The position numbers and the translations under genes are program-made. From Earliella scabrosa (lineage: Eukaryota > Basidiomycota > Agaricomycetes > Polyporales > Polyporaceae), in NCBI GenBank assembly GCA_022605405.1, contig JABYQQ010000006.1, forward strand, positions 1,860,001 to 1,924,000: a stretch of DNA of 64,000 nt, written 5' to 3'. The notes beneath the pieces were generated by a model. That model saw nothing but the letters and a program-made list of their open reading frames with translations. It was not told the DNA's origin and made no database searches. Shown here in pieces: positions 22,343 through 34,938 of this stretch (positions are counted from its first letter, which is position 1; the number at the start of each line of letters is the position of its first letter).

Positions 22343-25300
22343 TTAGCTCGAAGGAACATCGGAAGGGCCAGCTTGCGAAGGAGGCTCGGGCGAACTCGGA
22401 GGCTCAGCAGGCTGGGTATCAGAGCCATCTTGCGGGTCAGCCTGGTTGGTTGGACTGTCCGTACGGTAGTCGGCATCAAATGAGGGCGTTGTTGCACGAG
22501 GTGTGTTGGCTGGCGTGATGGTCATCCGACTCGGGGGAACAGAGGGTTCGGGCGAGAACGTAGCAGCCGAGGGAGATGTCCAGATCCGTACGCCGCCGTC
22601 ATGACTGCCAGTAGCGAACATGAATGTGTCCCAGGCGTGGTTCCAAGCTATACAGGTGAGGTCGCCGCCGACAGTCTGTGATCGGATGTGGTGGAGCAGT
22701 GTAGCCGATTCGCGGTCCCATATGTGGATATCCCCAGCTGCGTCATGATTGTCAGACCTTGTCATTTTTTCACCATCATCAAGCAACTCACCCTTGCCAG
22801 CGCATAGTACCAACTGATCGTGCTTGCCACCGAAGTAACTCGGTCCAGCGAAGTCTACAGGGAACTTGGGCATGTACGTGTGCCTCAAGGATAACCTCAC
22901 GGAGTCTTTGACAGGATCGAGCTTCCATAGTTGAGGGGGTGCCTTGGAGAACAATCGTCAGCGTATATCCAAGGTGGCCAACGCGGAATACTGACCTTGT
23001 TCTCATAACTGACCAGAGCTCCTTGGTCATTCTTCGCTAACGTTATATCACGAATCTCATGTAGCACAGGAACCCGACTGTATGCGGCGTTAGCGTCAAG
23101 TATATGACTACCGTCAATGAACTCACTTCTCTATCTCTTCCTTGATCATATTGTATACTTACATCGAAGCACATTTCAGCCCCCGACTACGCGCACATAA
23201 TTTGAAGACATACCTATGATCTGCTTCTCTGCGCGACATTTGCTTGGGTGGAGGCCTTCCGACGACGCCGTCAACTTGCCAACACAGACCAAGCGCACAT
23301 TGTCTTGCGTCACAGCGACATCATGGAGGAACATCCGATCGAAGTGGTACTGCGCCAGAACATTTCCGTTGAGATCCTAGCAATAGCCGTGTTAGCGCGT
23401 TCGAGAGACCACGGCGGGGTGATCGATCCTCACCAGTTTGGTGACATCGCTGCCTTCGACGGCCAGGAACCCTGCGGTAATGTTAGTCCAATGCTAGCGA
23501 GCTGGGATGGGCGAGCCAACTTGCCACTGTCGCCCGGGAGCCATGTGATTGAGTGCACGTTCCTGCGGCGATCGATTGTCCTGCGGCAAACGCCATCCTG
23601 TTCAATAAGGAAGGATGAGCGACGTTCGACCAGACCAGGAAGCCCAATGTGCGCACCTCAGTCCATATCTTCACTCCGCGATTGAGCTTAGTGAGCAAGA
23701 GCTGCCCGCTTGGAGACCTATCCGTCAACTGTGAGCTCGAAATGAGCAGCATCCTCGCATGTCCCAGACATACCATGCCACCTGGCCAACGAACCCTTGC
23801 GGGTGAGCCAGAATACGATGTGACGTGAACGTTTCCTGAGCGATCATGAGCTTGATGATGCTGGACCTGTCAACCGGGATACTCACGCCGACTTTGAAGA
23901 TGACCGAAGTCCTGTCCCAACTGCACAAGTCGGACGACGGTCAGCTGCCCAAACTGAGCGCCATACCAAACCGACCACGCGCACCTGGATGTCGCCAGGA
24001 ATTTGCCGTTGGGCGAGAACTGCAGATGCCTGACCAGAGCCGAGTGCGCCTCGAACGACTGCGTCGGATGCAACGCTCTCAGCTTCGGCATCAGCGTCCC
24101 GACCCGAGAGTTCTTCAGCACTCCAACCGGTTCGGTTTCTCTACCGTTTCCATCCGAAGACATCGTCCGTTGCCGCCGAGGTGTCCGACCGGGGAACGCA
24201 GTGGACGCGTTACGCATCTTGATGACGGCGCGGACAGCGTTCGCGAACCGTCCCTTGGGCGGCGACTGAGGCCCGACAGTCTCGCTGGTCACACTGGCCG
24301 CCGTGTCTCCTTCTCCCCCGTCGAACGAGGTGACCGTGGGCGAGCGTATCTCCGCAATTGGAAGCAGCGGGCCTGACTCTGAGCCGGCGCGGCGGAATGC
24401 AGGAGAGATGGGCTCGGGACTTGCGCAGGCGGGTACAGGCGTGTTGGCCTCGGGATCTTGCGCCTTCTCGTCGACCGGACTGTTGAGACGTGAGAGCGTC
24501 CGGCTGCTGAACTCGGAGACGGCCTCGCTGAAACGGCGGAATTTGTCATAGACATAACGCGACGCCGACCATGCCCATGCCCCAGGGAGATAGATGAGCC
24601 ATCTCACACTGCGCGTGGATTTGACCTTGATCTTGGTCTCGGAGAGTACATCCGCGAGCCATTTGGTACCGTTGTGTCGCGAGAATGCCCACCGCTCGGA
24701 AATGAACCATGCGGATACGGCAGTGAGGCCGGCGATACTGCATGCGGAAAAGGCCGTTGTGAGCGTACATGTTACCGAGTGCTGGTGATTGTTAGAACTA
24801 TTTCAGACATGAGTATCATGCAACATACCTGGCCGGATGAATAGGCAAACAGGACCAGACCGATGGAAAAACAGGCTACAGATAGAACCAAGAAGGCGAG
24901 CGGTGACCTCTTGATCCAGATCAACACCCACCAAGGCACACGATGCCCAGGAGAACGGCTGCACACTGGTTAGCAACGTCGCTCGGCAGTGTAACACAAT
25001 CGTTTGTCACTCACTACATCGCTTGCTTCCACGTGAGCCCGAGCAGACTGTTGACGGCAGCCCCGATGCTGAAGACTAATGACGTGAACCAGAAGGTGTT
25101 GACAGCATTGGCGACGGTCGTTTCAGTGTTCTCGAAGGAGAACTGCATCGTTGTGGCCGTTACAGCTGAGAAGAATGTCGCCACAGTACTGAGGTTGAGC
25201 AAATTCTGGCTCGCATGCTTCTGTGCGAAGCGAATGGTCGGGACACCTGATTTAACGGGGCTAAGGTTAATGCGTACGGTCAAGATTGCGATGTGTAACA

Positions 25301-26759
25301 AGTGGGAACAAACCTATTTCTATGAAGACTGACAATGAGGAGGTGATGCTTTCTAGGTGCTCGCCGAGCTCCGCGCTGAGGTCATGCAGATAACGCTGTA
25401 CCGCAGGATACCTAAATTGACCTATTTGTGACAATATTCAACTTCAGCTGGTCAAGGGGAGGACATGTGTGCGCACCTTCGTAGGCTCTCAGGCAGGACG
25501 ACCAGTACTATACACCACATGAGACTTCGTCTGCCAGCGCCATTGAACATTCAACGTACCCTCAAGTCTCCTTCCAGAGAGCGTATGGCGGAGTTGACGG
25601 CTTCGTCTGTAAACTCCGGGAATTCGTTCAGACAGTCTAAGAATGTCGTCACGTCCCTCGCAAACATCTCTAATTGAACCGGGAAATCCTCAGGATCGGG
25701 CTTCTCTTCGACAACTGGATTATGAACGTGTGGAGGAGCCCGGTGACGCTTGTTGCGCGTTTGGGCCCAGGCAGGGTGTGTCGAAAGCGGTTCGTCCCTG
25801 TTTTCCCGGCGAACCTTTCTGGGGAAGAGGTCCGCTGCGTTCTCACGAAACAGATACAGAATCTGCGCTAGACGACCGCGAAGCGCAAATGACGATGAGA
25901 GGATACCGACGGAGCTGCCCAACTGGCGGGCGGCGTTCGCGAAGTTGCGGAGCTCCGTGTCGAGGTTATTGACGCGCCTACGTACACGTCGCGGTCAGGA
26001 CATGGGTCGGATAGTGATGACTTCGAAGCTCAATCTCACCTCTGGAATTTATTGAATGTATCTGCCCCGACCTTCTGCAAATGCTCATCGACGGTAGCTA
26101 TGGGTCACGGTCGTGAGATGTGTACGTGTAGATAAGTGTATGGAAATACTGACGGACATCGCGATCATCTTCGAAGGGAGGTTGTGGGCCAGGCGCTACT
26201 GTAGACATAGGTCAGAGATACTCCAGTAATTAGATACTATTGATGTTGTATGCGAGCTCTATTCCAACCGCGCACCCCGAAGCACAGATAAACTGTTCAT
26301 GTCATGAAGGCGAGCAAGAACTCAACACTGTGACCTGTGACCGACGACCAGAGTGTAAACCTTGCGTTCCTCAGATATTGCTTTGCCTCGACACCGGGGA
26401 TTCCCGGTCGATGCAAGAGGTCGTTGTGGGTGTACGGGAGTTCTCGAATCTCGAGAAGGAGGCGGAGATGACCAGGCTTGCAACTCGACGCGTGGCGGCA
26501 TAGCCGTGCACTAGATAGAGGCTGCGAAATGGACATACCGTATCCGTCCAACTCCCCATCCTTGCTCAGCTCCGCGAGTGCATCCAACAGACTCAACAGT
26601 GTTTGTTTGCGCTTCCCCCGCCTACCCTCCTGCTCAGGCCCTCCCGGGTTGGCTGTGAGGTCATTGGGGTTGGTTGGAAGCTGATCAAATCCTCCTGAGA
26701 CAGAAACACGTTTAAGCAAAGCGGGCCTGGATGCCGCGCAGAGACAGACCTCGACCCAT
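22343..26759 (-). CDS. Membrane-anchored WDR26/Gid7-like WD40 protein (copy A)
   Basis: A many-exon gene sketched by comparison with copies B and C. Order: a short N-terminal part with KRKQTLLSLLDALAELS (26759-26539), a helical block with RVNNLDTELRNFANAARQLG (about 25980-25551), YPAVQRYLHDLS (about 25400), then hydrophobic segments TVATFFSAVTATTMQF, FWFTSLVFSIGAAVNSLLG and AFLVLSVACFSIGLVLFAYS plus one near 24740, a Ser/Pro-rich linker, and a WD40 propeller from about 24050 to 22560. The last blades, with IHIWDRESATLLHHI and IAWNHAWDTFMFATGSHDG, resemble the C-terminal blades of WDR26/Gid7, the GID/CTLH ubiquitin-ligase subunit. The likely start, ATG 26757-26759 with a first 10-nt coding piece joined to 26709, restores frame but is an inference. 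It is probably a membrane-bound scaffold of unknown role. The four-helix module may be a DUF6535-like region. Confidence 0.72.
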
Positions 26760-27354
26760 GGTTTGGGGAATGATGATGTTGCCACTGAGCCGGAACGGCG
26801 TGATCGTGAACTGCAACGCCGAGCGAGAAGATCAGGGCGGCATGATGTAGGGCTGGAGCGGCAGTACTCACACTAGTCGTAAGTCAGAGTCGTGTCCGGG
26901 TCGTGAAGTTCAGTACAGGTCGTAGAGGGAAAGGATGGGAGGATGAGGGAGTTGGAGAGTTCGCAGCATGCGCATTCGCGGGCGTTCGTTCTCCATCGCG
27001 TTCCGTTAGACGCTGATGCGTGATGGATGGATGGCCTGGAAGCATGCCGCGTGTCGCATAATCCCGCCATGGTAATACGCCGAATGTTTTGGGCGTGAGC
27101 GATGTAGGAAATGCGGTCGACAGCGTCGCGAACTTCGACGAGGAGGATGTGGATTGAGATGAAGGAGCACAAGCCCTCACATGCAGATCTGCGAAGTTCT
27201 TCGGTGTTCATAATGGAGATCATGAAGTTCCCACGACGATCTAGGGGTAGGGTTAGGGTCGCCTGGAGGCTTATCAGGGCGGTAAGTGAGTTAACTGATA
27301 ACACTGGTCATTCCGAGTTGCACCTGACGGAAATACAGCACTCATATCCGCTCC
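26760..27354. other. Divergent promoter region
   Basis: Shared upstream region of membrane-WD40 copy A (minus) and the Rud3-like gene (plus). A minus-strand open frame (26873-27304) has no ATG at its head and no known domain, so it is not called. Confidence 0.45.
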
Positions 27355-29052
27355 ATGTCCTCCTCACCGTTGTCCGACGTGGCGAGCAACGATGGCTCAG
27401 CGTCGCGTCAGTCACTCGAAAGGGAACGCATACTTGGCTCTCCGCCGCCCCCCAACGGCCTCAATACCAATGGAGATGCACAACCAGTGTCCGAAGACCT
27501 CGATCCCATACAACGGCTGGAGCAGGAGTTGCAGCGGACGCGGGAGGAGAAGGACACTCTAGCGACACAATATCGGAATCTCCTTGCGAAGCTGACGACG
27601 ATGCGGACTACATTGGGGAACAAACTCAAGCAGGATGCCGTACGTGCATACATTCCCTTCTACGTCGCGCATGTTGGCCAACGTGTGCGTAGGAAGAACT
27701 CGACCGTCAGGAGCAGCTAGTCCAGCAGCTCACGGCTCAGAATGAGGACCTCGCTGCGACAGTTGAGACCCTCAAGTCCGAGCTAATTGCATCCAACGAG
27801 GAAGCGGAGAGGGCATCGAGAGAGCTCGAGACCATGCGCAGCCGAGCGCTGCATGACAGCTCGCAGGAGACATTCTTACGAGAACGCGAACTCCGGGAGC
27901 TTCAGGCCGAGTTGGAACAGTGTCGAATAGAGCGGGACGAGTGGGAACAGAAGGCGCTCCAGGAACACATCTCGGCGGATGAGGCGCGGACAACTGTGGA
28001 TGCCCTCCGAAGGGACCTGGAGGTCGAGCGAGATGCGAGGCAGCGCGCGGAGACGAACTTGGAGGTCGAGCGAGAAAAGAGCGGTAATCTGCAGTCAGTC
28101 CTGGAGGATTTCCAACAATGTGGGTGCTCCATCGCCTTGCATTACTGCTGTTCCCTCACCATGCAACAGCCAAGGATCACGATCTCAAACAGGCGGTCAA
28201 GGACTATGAGTCCCAACTACTTCAGGTCACGCAATCACTGGCAGAGTACAAGAGCCGAGCATTGAACGCGGAGCTTCAGCTCGAAGAGTCGTCGACCAAC
28301 AACTCGCGGGTTCAGGAGCTTGAGAAAGAGGTGAAGGAGAAGAGCATCCTTGTCGGCAAGCTACGACAGGAAGGTATGTCTCTGATTGGTTTCGCTTGCA
28401 TATTTATCCAAACCCCCACCAGCTGTGATCATGAACGAGCACCTGATGGAGGCGTTGCGTCGGCTGCGAAGGTCGTCTTCTGACACCAATGTCGACCGCC
28501 GCCTGGTGACGAACGTAGTCCTGTCTTTCTTGAACACCCCTCGTGCAGACTCGAAGCGCTTCGAGATGCTGTCTCTCCTAGCGAACGTACTCTCCTGGTC
28601 CGATGATGAAAGAGAGAAGGCCGGACTTCAACGTAGTGGCGGCGTTGCGCCCTCCTCGTCTGGTTCATTGCTATGGGGTAGATCCGCGGCTTCGTCACCG
28701 GCCAGCAGGCCTGCTGAGCTACAGAAGACCGATGAGACAGAGGTCTGTACCTTCGTCCGTTCCATATGGGTGCATATACTCATCGGGACCACAGTCGTTC
28801 TCCCGCCTATGGGTCGAGTTCCTTCTCACGGAGGCTTCTGCCGGAGAAGGATCTTCTCCACCACCACGCTCGCCATCGAGGCAGAACGGATCGTTGCCAG
28901 GCACTCCAACACAGTCTACGACACGACTGTCACCTACCGGTCTGAACGGAACCCGGCGACTGTCTTCCTTCTCCTCAGTCGCACTAGCAAGCTCTCCGGA
29001 CCGAAAGGTTGCAAGCACACCGCCGAAAGGCAAGGAGAGGGCACTGTCCTGA
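27355..29052 (+). CDS. RUD3: Rud3/GMAP-210-like golgin with C-terminal GRAB domain
   Basis: Five exons (27355-27639, 27693-28119, 28170-28373, 28423-28742, 28795-29052), in phase, 497 residues, near the length of yeast Rud3. After a Ser/Pro-rich head the protein is almost pure coiled coil (heptads such as EELDRQEQLVQQLTAQNEDL). It then has a GRIP-related Arf-binding (GRAB) block at about residues 325-380: RRLVTNVVLSFLNTPRADSK, RFEMLSLLANVLSW and EREKAGLQR. Known Rud3 proteins bind GTP-Arf1 through this domain and tether vesicles at the cis-Golgi. The tail is a disordered Ser/Pro/Thr region. I prefer GRAB to GRIP because of the PRxDSKRFE core and the following AGLxR. The ATG at 27355 is the first good start. 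The symbol is by analogy with yeast. Confidence 0.82.
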
Positions 29053-29499
29053 TCTGGGTTCGATGGACGCGCTACGATTGGATTGGGGGAATTCAGGACC
29101 CTCTTTAGGCAACAGCAGCATTCGCCGGTGTACATATTCATCCATTCATCCATTCGCATCTGTATTGTAGTATTTCCCCGTCGATCATCGTTACCACCCC
29201 CGTCCACCTGGAAAGATTTGGAGAAGGTGAATGCACAGCTCATCAAGTTGTTCTGAATGACAGCGCTGATAGTGCGTCCACAGGTGAGGATGCGGTGTCC
29301 ATCTTTTGCCACTCCACAGGATGCACCGGTGTGGGGCACGTGCCAAAGAACCAGACGATGTCCTTCTATCAGAGTTCGAGTGCCTACAAAAACCGAGCGG
29401 ATCGTTGGAGGGAAAGCTTCTTCGTCACCCCATCTAAACTCTCGTTCCCCTCGCTCTGCGACTTTCGCCAGTGTCAACTCTAGTGCTAGCGGGGTTCAG
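29053..29499. other. Intergenic, no clear gene
   Basis: Between the Rud3-like stop and the proposed start of membrane-WD40 copy B. An open plus-strand frame from 29257 runs in phase into the proposed first exon of copy B, so the true start could lie further left. Confidence 0.4.
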
Positions 29500-32400
29500 A
29501 TGGATGCAAGTGCGTTGTGGCTCACGTTGCTCTGACTGCGGTACATTTACTTACGCTGTCCCAGCCCCAAGATCCATATTAAAACACATTGGATCCAATG
29601 GTGTTACGTCTCAGGAAGATCTGAGGACAAACAGTAGGAGGCCCACATTCGCGCAAGATGTCGAGGCTAGTGGCCGCGATGCTAGTAAGTAGCATAGTGG
29701 CACCCATGGCTCGGCATATTCACGCGAAGACGGAAGCCGGTGCACCTGCGGGGCCGCCCAATAAGGAGGAATACGACGTTCGTGAGTATCGTCGATGTGC
29801 TATTCGTGTCATGTGGGACCTATCCATTGCCTTGGGACCCAGGGACTATCGACGAGCGACTACAGCAGGTCGGTGCCGCCGAATTTCAAGCCTTTGAGAG
29901 GTGCGTGTGTCACGAATAGCCTAGCGCAGCAATGACCTCAGCATGACCCTGGCGCGGACGTAGCTCAGTCAAAGACTTGGACAAAGAGGTCCGTTCCATA
30001 TGTACTTGGGCACGAGGTCTGTTGACAAGTGGCATTCTCGCCAGCTACGCGAATTCTCAAGTGTCGCAAGACAGCTCGGTGGTTCGGTCGCCATCTTGTT
30101 GTCTGCACACAACCTCCGGGTGAGGTTATCCCGTGTTCTCCACCTCTTTCGCGTGAATGCAGCGGAAGTATTCCCACTCCACGTCGACCCTCAACCCCTC
30201 CATTTCTCCAGAGCATCTCAGAAACAGGACCGCCTTCCCGAACGGTGGTACCGACGGTCACCATGGCTATATCACAACCCCATAATCCCAGTGAGATTGG
30301 AGCTCAATGAGTTCCCTCGTGAGCTTCGCGGTTTTCGCTCAGAGCTCAAAACCTTCCTCGAATGTCTCAACGAATTCCCGGAGGCAGTCGACGACATCAT
30401 CAACTCGAACATTTCGCTGCTCGTAGACGATCTCAAGGTACGTCCGACTACCCTTGGGTCTGGAATACGAGCTTGATTCATGATGCAGTACCGGGAGTCG
30501 TGCTTGGAGAAGTATAAAGGCATGTGTCCAGTGTGGTGTTCGGTAGTCTTTGCTGTCTAACGTTGCTCAGACGACTTCATGCTACCGAACATCCAAATGT
30601 ACATGCACGACATCAGCTCCGAGATCACGCCGCACATCAGCGAGATGGCCTATACCCTGTCCGCCTTTGCCAAGATCGGAATCCCTACAATCCTCCTGGC
30701 GCAGAAGCACGCCAATCAGAAGCTGTTGAACATGAGCACCGTGGCGACGATTTTCTCTGCCGTGACAGCAACAACGATGCAGTTCACGTTCGATAAAACC
30801 GACACTCCGTTAGAGAATGCGGTGAACGCATTCTGGTTCACATCCCTGGTGTTCAGCATCGCGGGCGCGGCGAACAGCTGGTTGACCATCAGCTGGAAGC
30901 AGGCCATGTAGTACGTTGCCAGTTTGTCGCTTGCGCAGTTTATCGTGATCACTCATAGGATCTGCAGTTGTTCGCCCCGTCACCGTCTTCCATGGCTGGT
31001 GCGAACATGGATCAATCTAGCATCACTGACGTTTCTGGTGATTTCCTCGGTTTGCTTCATCATGGGTCTGGTAGTCTTTGCGTTCTCATCTGGTCAGGTA
31101 CGTGCCGCGTGCCGCAATCTCGTCATCTATCATGTGCTGACCGATTTCCACCGCGAAAGCACATCGTCACTCAAATCCTGACAGCCGTGTTTTGTGGGTG
31201 TAGTATCCTAGGCATCGCAGTGATGACCGCATGGTTCGCGCTAGAGCGCTGGATCTTTTCGCAACACCACGGGGCCAGGTGGCTCAGAGAAGTCTTCCGA
31301 GAGAAGAGGAGACTCCTTTTCCGTTGGTTCAGAGGCCTGCCAGCGAAGGTCATCCGCGCCATCGCCAGTACAGGTTCACTCATAACTTCCCGCCTCATTG
31401 GGATCCCTGCTCCCAGTGATATCGCTACGCATGCCCATCCAACGGAGGGAGATATCGAGCAGGGTGGTCGTTCAGAACACCCGGAAGTCGTATCACCTAC
31501 CCATATGGTCGCTGCCTTTACAACGAATGGCGCTCCAGGGACTTTGCGCGACATGACCAATGACACTTTAGGCCTCACGAATGGGAACGGGTCCATTCCT
31601 GCTGGTGCGGACGATATTCACGACGATCACCCACAACGCAAGTGTCAATCGCGAAGCAACACCAGGAAGACAACAGAGTCGTTTTCATCCATCAAGGAAT
31701 TGTCCGGCAGTATGGTCATCGCCAAGCATATGGCTGACGTTGCTGGCAAATTGAAACAGCTGCAAGCTGTGCACTCCTTGGAAGGGCACTCGCCAGCGGT
31801 AGTCAAGTCTATCCATTTCTCTCCAAACGGCAAGCTCGTAGCAACGTCAAGGTAGGTTGAAACACAACCGGAGCCCGCTGTCTGTTGGGTCTCTGACGCA
31901 TGCATACCAGCCCGGACGACAAGACGTTGAAGATATCGAGGCTTACTGTAAGGGTCTGGAACTGCCTGTACCCATGCAATCCCGGTTCTAAAATGTCTGT
32001 CTAGCCTAAAGGGACATACGAGGTGTCTCACACCTTGCGTCGTACCCAAGGTTCCTTGATATGGTATGGGAGGTTGCGAACCTGAGCTGAGACGCAGCTA
32101 CTGATGGGATGGGTGTTGTAGGTCCCCGGATAGCGAGCTTATCCTTGTGAAACTTGGGCGCCAGATCATGGTGCATACTAAGGTTCGGTCGTCTCCTACT
32201 GCTATGCGCCGGCGTATTAGCATGACACTGCTTAGGAGGGAGTACACCGAAACACAATCCATCGACCCACCGACGTACTGAGCATTGTATGGTGTCCTGG
32301 AGACACGCAATGTGCGGACCCTCGATATATCGCGTAGATTAAGCGTACTAAGCTTACTGCAGCTTTCGTCTCAGTAGAGGGAAGTGATGTGGTGCGAATG

Positions 32401-33535
32401 GTGAGTAACCTTCGTCATGCTTGATGCGTATGTCGTCTTCACGGGTAATCGCCTGCAGGATCTCAAGGGTACCGTGATGGAGACGTTCAAATTTCCCGGA
32501 GTCCTGCTCCGCGACGTCGCGATCAGTGGCACCTGGCTGCTCGCTATTGGGTCTCTGGAACATCAAGCGGACGGAGACCGCCCTCGCAATAGCGCATCTC
32601 CACTAGAGAAGCAGATCATATGTCAGTCCCTGAGTCATCGTAGCATATCCTCGCTGAACTCTCCTGTCTAGTGTACAATATCAAGACCAAGGAGGTTGAG
32701 GAGTGAGTGAGCCGAGCCGTGTATTTAGCTTCAGATTCGGCGCTGACCATATCCTAGCCGGGTTCCTCTACTGAAGGAAGTGCGCCAGATTCAGTTCGAT
32801 AGTCGTGGGGAGATGGCGTTGGTGAGCTACGACAAGAACGTGGGATATACCTCCTCCTCCAACTCCATATCCCAATGCTGACCTAGCCGTGCCAGACGCC
32901 TCCGACACTATGGGCAGTAGAGAAACCAGAACAATCAAGCAGGGCACGCTTAACCCGCAAACGCACCTACATGCCCAGAGGACGCTGTGAATTCAAGGGG
33001 CCCAGTTGGTTCGGTGGCAAGAACGACGAATTGGTCGTGTCGCTCGTTCAAGGTGTGATCTCGCAGTATCCATGATGCGTGTTGACGTGTGCTCATCTGC
33101 GTGCCAGAGGGACTCGTTTACATTTGGGACCGCGACGCGGGAAGGGTCTTCCATCAAATCAGGGTGGACGACGCTGGCAGCGAACTGGAATGCGTGGCAT
33201 GGAACCCCGGTAGCGAAGCGCCCATGCTGGCCATCGGGACGCATGATGGCCAAGTGACAATATGGACGGTCCCAGCGACGGAGTTAACGACGAACCCTCC
33301 CAACCCAACTGGATCAATGATCTCGCAAGATGCTACTGTAGCTGATGACCGCGCATTGGATGGGAATGTGAAACGCGTCATGGCAATGGACGGGAACTGC
33401 ACCTTCACAAGCGAGCCTTTATCGAGACTAACTACAGCGAACCCATCGATGGCCACCATCCGCACTTCGTCTGTTGACTCAGTTGGGAGCGGGATGACGA
33501 GTCAGCGTTACGCTCCCCATATTCTGTCAAAATAG
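29500..33535 (+). CDS. Membrane-anchored WD40 protein (copy B, diverged)
   Basis: The same order of parts as copies A and C but much diverged. A short N-terminal part is assembled from 29500-29510, about 29566-29689 and following pieces. Then come TIDERLQQVGAAEFQAFER (about 29845-29900), a helical block with LREFSSVARQLGGSVAILL (from 30043), hydrophobic segments STVATIFSAVTATTMQF, FWFTSLVFSIAGAANSW, LTFLVISSVCFIMGLVVFAF and ILTAVFCGCSILGIAVMTAW, a linker, and a propeller from about 31780 to 33290. The blades are degenerate: PKGTYEVSHTLRRTQGSLIW and SPDSELILVKLGRQIMVHTK stand where A and C have a well-formed WD40 pair. The last blades (LVYIWDRDAGRVFHQI, MLAIGTHDGQVTIW) are well kept. All introns tried could be closed in phase, so I read it as a live diverged gene. 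The exact start is uncertain. Confidence 0.62.
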
Positions 33536-33559
33536 CTACCCGTACTCTACAGCAATCCA

Positions 33560-34938
33560 TCAGTCTACCTTCAACGTACCAGTTGTCCTCGACTGTATCC
33601 AAGCCTCGTGTCTTCGGACCAGTTCAGCAACGATGTCCTCTTCAATTTCCTTCTGTGGGTTCTGCCCCAAGTCGATGCGGAGCCACGACTCCTCGTAGTC
33701 GGCCTCCGACGGCTCCTTCGTGGACGCCGACGTCGCTGTCGACCGGGGCGACACGAACACAACTTCGAACTTGCGCCGGTGGAGGTCGTTCCCGATGACG
33801 ACCTGGTGGCCGTACCGAGCCAGCGCCTGACGTGCTTTCGGTATGAGCAGGTCTTCGTCTGTCTCGAGCTACACACCGATTAGCCTCCGTATCGACGCTG
33901 ACACGAGGACGGGGACTGAAAGACGTGCCTTGAATGAGACGATGTAACCCTCGCGAGTCCACTCCGCGACGAGCGGCTTGAGGATCTTGGGCACCTGGTC
34001 CATCTCGATGTGCAGACTGCCTTTGCCCGACTGAATCTTGTGCTCCGACTTCAAGGAATGTCAGTTCGGCCCAGGAGAACAGGGCTCGCCTTCCGAGGCA
34101 GGGCAAACACGCACCATCTTCTGTCTGGGCAAGAAGAAGTCGCTCACGGCGGCCGCGAGGTAGTACAGACAGTTCCGGCCGAGCACGCCCATCTCTTGGC
34201 TGACTGCGCGCAGCAGCCACAGGTAGTCGTTCACGGTGACGAATGTGAGCGTGAGGAGCGTGCCTGCGCGCTGTACGGCCTTGTATGTAGACAGCACTTC
34301 CAGAAGCTGGGCGCGCTCGGCGGGACGGACGGTGATGTTTGAGGACGAGGAGGCAGATGCGGTGGCCTCATCGATGTCGAGGAAGTCGAGGAACGGGTGG
34401 GTGGAGTGCGAGTAGTGTCTGCTAAAGGGCTGCAGACTGAATTGGCGGTGCATGAAGATCACGGCGTAGCCGGCCTTGAGGAAGTACTCTGCAGACGTCG
34501 CGCCTCGCGTTCCTGGCGTCGCAGATATGATGTCGGGAGAGGGGAGAGACGTGAGGAGAGCGATGAGACGCACCGGCACTGAAGTTGTCCAAGAACCGCA
34601 CGCTACGAAGTACCCCGTCCGGTCGTCAGCTCCTCCGTCGAGCACATTCGCGCAAAGCGAACTAGAAGGGATGCGATGCTCACACATTGAGCTCTAGGGG
34701 AACGGTGGTTCCGCCGCTCTGCGACGCGCAGATCAGCAACAATCAGCGAGGTCAAATGGGGTGAGGAACGCACCGTTACGAGCACGACCTTCCTCCCATC
34801 CTGCAGCTGCTTTTGAAGGAACTCATGCACCCGCGCGACATCCTGCTCGAGAGACGGTGGTGGTGGTTGGGTGGCGAAGTACGTCTCGGCTGAGAAGACG
34901 CTGCTGTTCGCGCCATCGAAATGCGGAGATGTCGCCAT
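33560..34938 (-). CDS. CAB2: Phosphopantothenate-cysteine ligase (coenzyme A synthesis)
   Basis: Six exons on the minus strand, start ATG at 34936-34938, stop TGA at 33560-33562. The enzyme joins 4'-phosphopantothenate to cysteine using a nucleotide triphosphate, the second step of coenzyme A synthesis. Seen: SGGTTVPLELNVVRFLDNFS followed by AGTRGAT, the nucleotide-binding signature of eukaryotic PPCS; YFLKAGYAVIFMHR; YLAAAVSDFFLP; the substrate-region KIQSG; VPKILKPLVAEW; and FK-LETDEDLLIPKARQAL, GNDLHRRKFEVVFVS. One intron (33869-33928) needs a GC donor to keep the FK/LETDE junction. Its stop is only 24 bp from the stop of membrane-WD40 copy B, so the two transcripts must overlap at their 3' ends. 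Otherwise intact. Confidence 0.93.
33869..33928 (-). other. GC-AG intron in CAB2
   Basis: The exon ends TTCAAG and the intron begins GCACGT and ends GTGTAG. It is 60 nt long and splices in phase 0 to restore SFK-LETDE, a conserved junction in the enzyme family. Reading through meets a stop at the acceptor. The only in-phase GT alternative I found would leave a 36-nt intron and insert foreign residues. Confidence 0.7.

Noticed and set aside
26873..27304. 143-codon minus-strand frame between WD40 copy A and the Rud3-like gene
   Set aside because: Begins with GTG, has no known domain and does not join in phase to the copy A exons I could place.
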